Source: Cerrena zonata (taxonomy: Eukaryota > Basidiomycota > Agaricomycetes > Polyporales > Cerrenaceae). Taken from it: a stretch of DNA of 64,000 nucleotides. The stretch spans positions 124,001-188,000 of the forward strand of contig JASBNA010000039.1 of assembly GCA_038087015.1 (NCBI GenBank), given 5' to 3'. Positions 58,884 to 64,000 of this stretch are shown here, one piece after another. The stretch's first letter is position 1, and each line of letters opens with the position of its first letter. The notes beneath the pieces were generated by a model. It made no database searches. It was given only the letters and a program-made list of their open reading frames with translations, and was not told the DNA's origin. The translations under genes were made by a program, and so were the position numbers.

Positions 58884-59554
58884 ATGAGTCTCAAATCTCA
58901 AATGCCGTGGGATGCTCTCCGCGGGGAGACGATTCGGCTAGTAATCAGAGAACTCGGATTTGACTACGTCGGTCTCCGGAAGGATGAGATGATAAATTAC
59001 TTGCACGTTGTCGAGAACACTGGATGTACGTTAGAATACCTCTATGTCTGTATATTACTGATGTATCGTATCCAGTAAAAAATGCATTGAGATTACAGCA
59101 AAAGCGTAAGGCTACGCAGAAAGTCCATTCCTCTCCGAAACGGATACGCACGACTCAAGATTCGCCACCAAAGATGGTAACAAGACGTGATAGTATGAAA
59201 GTACAGGACAAACAGGCTGGCTCCAGCCATCTCACGTTCGACTGTGTCCTGTTGGACCGACCTTCTTCACTTCACGCTCCGCGAAAAGGCAAAGAACCCG
59301 TCTCTGACCGCGAGCAGTCCCCCGAAATTGCAATCGTGTCACTCTCTCCTGAGATTCCTCCGAGTTCGTTACCTTCCGATGGAGAGGTAGCTCCCACAAG
59401 CGAGCCTGCTGAGGAAGAGTTGATGTTCCCAAGTAGCGAGCCCCCGGAAGATGTCCCCAATCGGAGCACGGTTATGTTATTCGGTCCTCCAAGCAAGTCA
59501 GTCAAAACATATGCTAAGCGGAAAGTCGGGCGACCCAGGAAGTCATTGGGGTAA
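58884..59554 (+). CDS. SAP-like and AT-hook small nuclear protein
   Basis: Exons 58884-59025 and 59076-59554 (50-nt GTACGT...TCCAG intron) join to 206 residues. The first ~45 residues, MPWDALRGETIRLVIREL then GLRKDEMINYLHVVE, have the helix-extended loop-helix spacing of a SAP domain (DNA or RNA binding). The middle is basic (QKRKATQKV, SPKRIRTT) and then acidic/Pro/Ser-rich. The end, AKRKVGRPRKSLG, is an AT-hook. Together these point to a chromatin-associated protein. SAP assignment is by pattern only. It lies 286 bp downstream of F-box copy 3. No family name. Confidence 0.65.
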
Positions 59555-60381
59555 ACTGTGGAGGACTCCTTGAAGTTGATAGACCCCCTGAGTTGCATGT
59601 GTCGGACGCGCGTTGAGTAATTGTAGGCAGGGGTCATATCATATGTGTGCGTTCTGTCTCATTGTTTTCCGTTGGTAATTTTGTAACGAATAACACATAG
59701 GTGATATACATATGACCTCCGACACACTATATCTGTTTATTGTACATTTGTAATCCCAAGCAGGTTTTATAATTAACGCATCTATACCACATAACAGCTG
59801 GAAAGGATTGTTATCTAACTACCACTGGTAAGGGAAAGGGCTATATCGATTCGGGTAAAGGGGCTGATACAGATTAAGATAGTACAGAATACGTACACTT
59901 CGAACGAAATACGCGTTATATACTGATAAATAAGGTCAGGAAAATATTCCAGATTTGAAGAAAATAATTGTACAAACGCAGCGGAGAGGCAGTCAGACGG
60001 ATACTGTGCCTACACCTCATTTGTACGCTCCCAAATGCCGGTATAACTCCTATTGATAGGGCACTCTCTAGTTTTGTATGGCCACTCGATCGTGGTGAAT
60101 TGTTCATTGAGACGATTCCTATGTCGTTATTATTGCCATTCTGGGATAGAAATCGCCCTTGTTGACATGATGGGACACTGTAAGACTTTAACAATGGCAA
60201 TCTGCGATTCAACCCGTTATAAGGCTCCCCCTCAAAGGCGTTGGGCGTGGCGTGGAGTTCCCTGGGTCTCGTTTTCCGTTCCGAAACACATGCCGTCTGC
60301 TTCGGGGGTATCTCCGGGTGAAGATCATTGGTATCCATTCTTACGAGTCCACCTTGCTACTCTATAAATCGGTTGAGTCTG
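59555..60381. other. spacer, no gene seen
   Basis: 827 bp. The minus-strand frame at 60338-59916 and the plus-strand frame at 60053-60367 overlap each other, and neither shows family motifs. Confidence 0.45.
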
Positions 60382-61722
60382 TCAGAAAGGAGCCGAGAAT
60401 AAAAGGAAGCAGACTGACGGCGGCTCGAAAGCTCCCTGAATATGCAGTATGCCTCGTGCTTTGGCGGTTTTCAGAACCGTCCCCCATATTGTGTCATCGG
60501 AGGATTGGCAGACGATGTTGACCTTGCAGGGAACGGAAGGTGGGGGTATTTAATATGGTATCCGTCTGGTTACACCCTGCCACGCAGGCTGGCTCGTCAC
60601 GTTTAGATACGGTAGCTCCATCGGTGATACAAATATCAATATATTCTATTGCCGATTGCTTCGGAAGGGATGATAGTAGTTCATTCGTGAATAAAATTTC
60701 ACTCGTGGTCCAACTTCTGAACCGGAGACACAAACGACGGAGTGAGATGGCTTTCCGTAGGGAGAAAGGTTCTGTCAAACCGTCAGACATTCAGATTGAA
60801 TGATATACTGTTCAAACACACAGGTTAGACTTACGTAGTCTTGTGCGGCTAGCACTAGATATCTTCGGTGCATCATACCAGAAATCGAGATCTAGCTCTT
60901 GAACTGAAGGTCCTATCATGGAGAGCAGATGGGGTACCCAGTGTTCTACTATACGAGATGACTTCTTGGACCAGACATCGGGCATCAAAATAACGCAAGT
61001 GTGTATACTTGAGAATATGTTGGGGCAGTGTGACAGAAGAAAGGCATAAAGATAATGGTGCTGAACCTGAATGGTACCTGACTGTGGTCGTATCGAAGGA
61101 GGAACAGCATTCATGACCAAACACTCGAGGGCGCATCGTGGTTTGTATAGGCCTACATTATACGGCGATGTTGCACTATAGGGCGGAAGTCTGGTCCACA
61201 GTTGAGATAGACGAGTTGAGGGAAGCAAGTCAGTAAACGGAGGAGGTGGGCGGCATGCCAATCCGAAGGTAGCGCAATTGTGAGTAGGCGGAGAGAGGAG
61301 AAGTGATTCATTGTCATGAAAAACACGTTGGATCTATGGGCGTGACTGGAATATAGATGCAACCACTGGCAGATTAGGGAGCTGTCGAATGAGAGACAAA
61401 TGCACTAGATACACTAGGAATCGGTAATCTCCAACACTCGCACATTCAAGGCACAGTTCTTGTTCGTGCGAAGCGTGTGGATTAACGCTTTAGAAGGAGC
61501 ATCTCCAGATAACTCCACATGTCGAAAGAGGTTATAGCGACTACGTGGAAGTAATGCCCTGCAGGACAATGCACAGGCCATTAACACCTTGCGGGGATCT
61601 TCTAAAAGTTCTACAGCAGTTTTGGTACTATAAATGCGCATCGAACAAAAGTCAATGATGCGCTCGATGACCTCGATAGGGAGGATGGAGTAAGACCGCG
61701 AGTCATCTAAACCACACATCAT
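60382..61722 (-). pseudogene. F-box/LRR-like gene with several frameshifts
   Basis: Reading from 61722 gives an F-box-like start (SILPIEVIERIIDFCSM, KVLMACALSCRALLPRSRYNLFRHVEL) that breaks at a stop at 61414. Coding sequence resumes in other frames: LVYLVHLSLIRQLPNL, then HFSSLRLLTIALPSDW, then RCALECLVMNAVPPS, HCPNIFSSIHTCVIL and VQELDLDFWYD, then SLRRLCLRFRSWTTSEI and finally TVLKTAKARGILHI to a stop at 60382. I find at least four places where the frame changes by one base with no usable splice sites, near 61413, 61372, 61175 and 60530. One ordinary intron (GTAAGT near 60834) survives. The other genes here read cleanly, so sequencing error alone is unlikely. A recently broken gene. Confidence 0.65.
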
Positions 61723-62012
61723 TGAGTCCTGTTCAGCAATTAAGCAATACTAAAGTGAATTAAATACCTTTTTCGATCATAGTTCGAATATCGTAGTGGC
61801 TGCAAGTTAGGGAAAGATGTGAAGGAGCACTGTTGTGACGGTGCTAGGGGCATCACGAACACTTATGTAATGATTCACTCGATCCCAATCTTACCCTGTG
61901 AGGCCAACTTGCAAGTGCCTTAGCAACGGGAGGATAGGTCGAATACAACTTGCTGTTCAGGTTCAGAATTCGTAACAATATATATATTAATGCAAAAAAA
62001 ATATTGGTACAG

Positions 62013-63995
62013 TCAAGAAAACGACGCCTCTCGGATATCCGTAATGACCCCCCCTCGTCGATACGATTCGTCCTCGTCGTACTCTCCTTGGGAATCATCC
62101 GAGTAATCTGATAGGCTTTCACCATCGAAATGTGGTTGAGAGATACCCTGACTAGTGTCAGGCCTTGAGGGGGCGTTGCCTAGACCTCCCCACCCCTCTA
62201 GTCTCCCTATGGGCCGGAGAATAGGGTGACTGGTAGAGGGATGAGTCGGTGCAGTAGAATCCATCAATTCGGAATCGTATGCACCGTCATAACCATCAGC
62301 TGTTTCTGCATCGTTCGAGTAATAGGATGGACGCTGGGATTGTGGGGGATGTATTGCTTGAGAATAATGATTATAGTCATCGTCGTCCGACCCGTAGATA
62401 GCAGCAGCGTAATCGTTGATATCATCATGCGAAGGCATAGCGAGGTCATCGTCATCTTCAAGTTCATCGACCTCTGGCTCCGCTTCTTCGTTGGGATCCT
62501 CCTCTTCGATGGGGCTAGGTGTAAAATCTTCGTCGTCGTCATCCCTTACATCCATTCGTGCGGGAGGGCGCGCATAGTTGAGCCGTGCGGGTGTAGGAGA
62601 TGGATCGTTGTGACCTACTAACGACAAATGACCTCTAGCACTTCTACGGCGTGCGGGAGTGAAAGGCAGGTCTGCATTACTTCGAGCAGTAGGCGAGGCA
62701 GGGGGAGACGGCGAATCATAAGCAGGAGGAGGGTGTCCAAGTGGGAAGATGCGGTCCCGGGGCGTAATGAATCGGTTACGATCATCTTGCCTCACCTCTC
62801 TATACGGGCTATCCTCTCGCAATTGAGACAGATACTCGGGATCACTATGACCAACTTCGAGGGTGTGAAGAGGTGTTGTTGCGACAATGTTGTGACGAGG
62901 GTGATGAGAAAGGAGGGGGTCGCTGTAGCTGACCTGGGGCAGCTGAACACGGGATAAGAAAGCGAGAGAGGTGCCAGGTTTAGGAGAAGTGAGTCTCTTT
63001 CCTTTTGACGGATGGGGAGACTTGCGATAGGTTGTGGAAGAGCTTCGAGGCGTGCGAGCGACGGTACTATCTTTTCTCTTTGTGGAAGGAGGTGAAACTG
63101 AAGATTGTTTCGATGAAACGTCCCTTCGTCGCCGACCGTTGTTACTGGGAGGTTGTGGCGCGATGGAAGAAGTGCCGTTATTGATTAGCTCGGATTCTTT
63201 GATGACAGGAGCAGGACTCAGAGAGGGTCGAGGTTGGGTATCCATACGGCTGCGTTTGGAAGGACGTTCGTCGTCGTCGTCGTCAGGTATGTCCTCATCG
63301 TCGTCCTCTTCAAGAGGAAGCTTTCTCTTCACAAAGGATCCCACAGGGGCTATCTCGTCCAACAAGTCCGAGAGTCCCCAGAGAACCAGTTCATACTCGT
63401 CAATGGTCTCCCTAATGCGGTTGCACAAGTGGTATGTGATAACGGGGGATGTTTTGGTTTGAATCGTCCTAAGGAGTTGCTCCAAGTTTCCTACTGCTTT
63501 TCGGGTTTGGCTTTCTGCTAACATGCTTCGAGCAGCATAGTGGGCCGTCTTATCCAACAATTTTTCGTATTGGTTTGAGAGCATGTCGCGTGTTTCCACA
63601 ACTCTTTCGACATTCGCGTCCAAATCATCCAGGAGGTTAGATTCGGGGATTGACCGTCCAGCCCCGTTAGTATTTGGTCTTTGGGAAGCAGAACGGGAGG
63701 GACGCCTTTTAGCATGGGCCAAGTCAGCCAGGACAGCATCCATGCCAAATCGATGTTTCGCTACAGCCCTAAATCAGTACGCGTCGACAACCACACCGAA
63801 GGGATCGTACCAGGTTTAGGTCGTTTCTTTCTTTCTACTTCAGGTGGTGCTGCGTCATGCATACCGCGTTTGAGTGGCATAGTGCGACGCGGTTGAGAGG
63901 ACTCGGTAGGGGCGGGCACTGAAAGGAATAAGTATTGATGTGAGTATAGGACACGAATGGAGACGCTTACACATGATGGTACCGTTATCTGCCAT
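62013..63995 (-). CDS. acidic, nuclear-looking protein of unknown function
   Basis: Exons 63995-63971, 63918-63811 and 63760-62013 join in phase to 626 residues, with the ATG only five bases inside the right edge of the window. The first ~60 residues are basic (MHDAAPPEVERKKRPKP, HAKRRPSRS). Residues ~80-190 look helical and may form a coiled coil (ESQTRKAVGNLEQLLRTI, RETIDEYELVLWGLSDLLDE). The rest is disordered, with acidic runs coded by GAC/GAT repeats (EEDDDEDIPDDDDD), a nuclear-localisation-like RPSKRSRMD, and SP/TP sites (TPARRRSAR). No catalytic domain. A subunit of a chromatin or chromosome complex is plausible from composition alone. Family not recognised. Confidence 0.75.
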
Positions 63996-64000
63996 GTTGT

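Noticed and set aside
62226..63521. Several plus-strand frames of 95-142 codons
   Set aside because: All are antisense to the long exon of the acidic minus-strand gene and contain the poly-Ser and poly-Val runs expected opposite Asp/Glu codons.
1..64000. CRISPR arrays, operons, ribosome binding sites and replication origins
   Set aside because: The gene structure is that of a eukaryotic nuclear genome. No regularly spaced repeats were found, and the prokaryotic feature types do not apply.

Overview
The window is nuclear DNA of a filamentous basidiomycete, most likely an agaricomycete. Genes are broken into many exons by introns of about 45-65 nt with GT(A/G)AGT-type donors. Several families are ones I know from mushroom genomes: F-box proteins with a WNWKTG motif, F-box/nucleotidyltransferase-fold proteins, HGD-loop kinases with membrane tails, and helicase-linked accessory genes. 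I give no species name. All exon joins below are my own manual reading of splice sites and reading-frame phase; no transcript data or database search was used.

Bases 1-13,300 are an accessory region derived from, or captured by, mobile elements. It holds the C-terminal part of a Helitron/Pif1-type helicase fused to a cysteine-peptidase-like domain (cut by the window edge), three accessory genes of unknown role (2.1-8.1 kb), and two same-strand F-box/nucleotidyltransferase-fold paralogues (8.6-9.7 and 12.3-13.3 kb). The paralogues flank two small unknown genes on the opposite strand. Bases 14,100-17,600 hold an F-box gene, a decayed tail of a second copy, a 504-bp MITE with 143-bp inverted repeats and a TTA target duplication, and a small secreted cysteine-rich protein.

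Bases 18,200-31,300 mix housekeeping and signalling genes: tafazzin (cardiolipin remodelling), a kinase with a C-terminal membrane module, a neighbouring gene with the same membrane module but no kinase domain, a SLATT-domain membrane protein with an apparent +1 frameshift, a gene-free gap of almost 4 kb, and the Golgi traffic protein Sft2. Bases 32,400-54,100 hold a DHA2-type MFS exporter, an AT-hook protein, cytosolic tyrosyl-tRNA synthetase, a cytochrome P450 with 14-nt and 8-nt exons, a secreted bacterial-type solute-binding protein, a small membrane protein and a large ABCC exporter. The exporters, P450 and binding protein may serve transport or detoxification, but nothing in the sequence ties them into one pathway.

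Bases 54,400-64,000 hold a tandem pair of F-box genes related to the one at 14.1 kb, a SAP-like/AT-hook protein, a frameshifted F-box pseudogene, and an acidic nuclear-looking protein whose first exon lies at the right edge.
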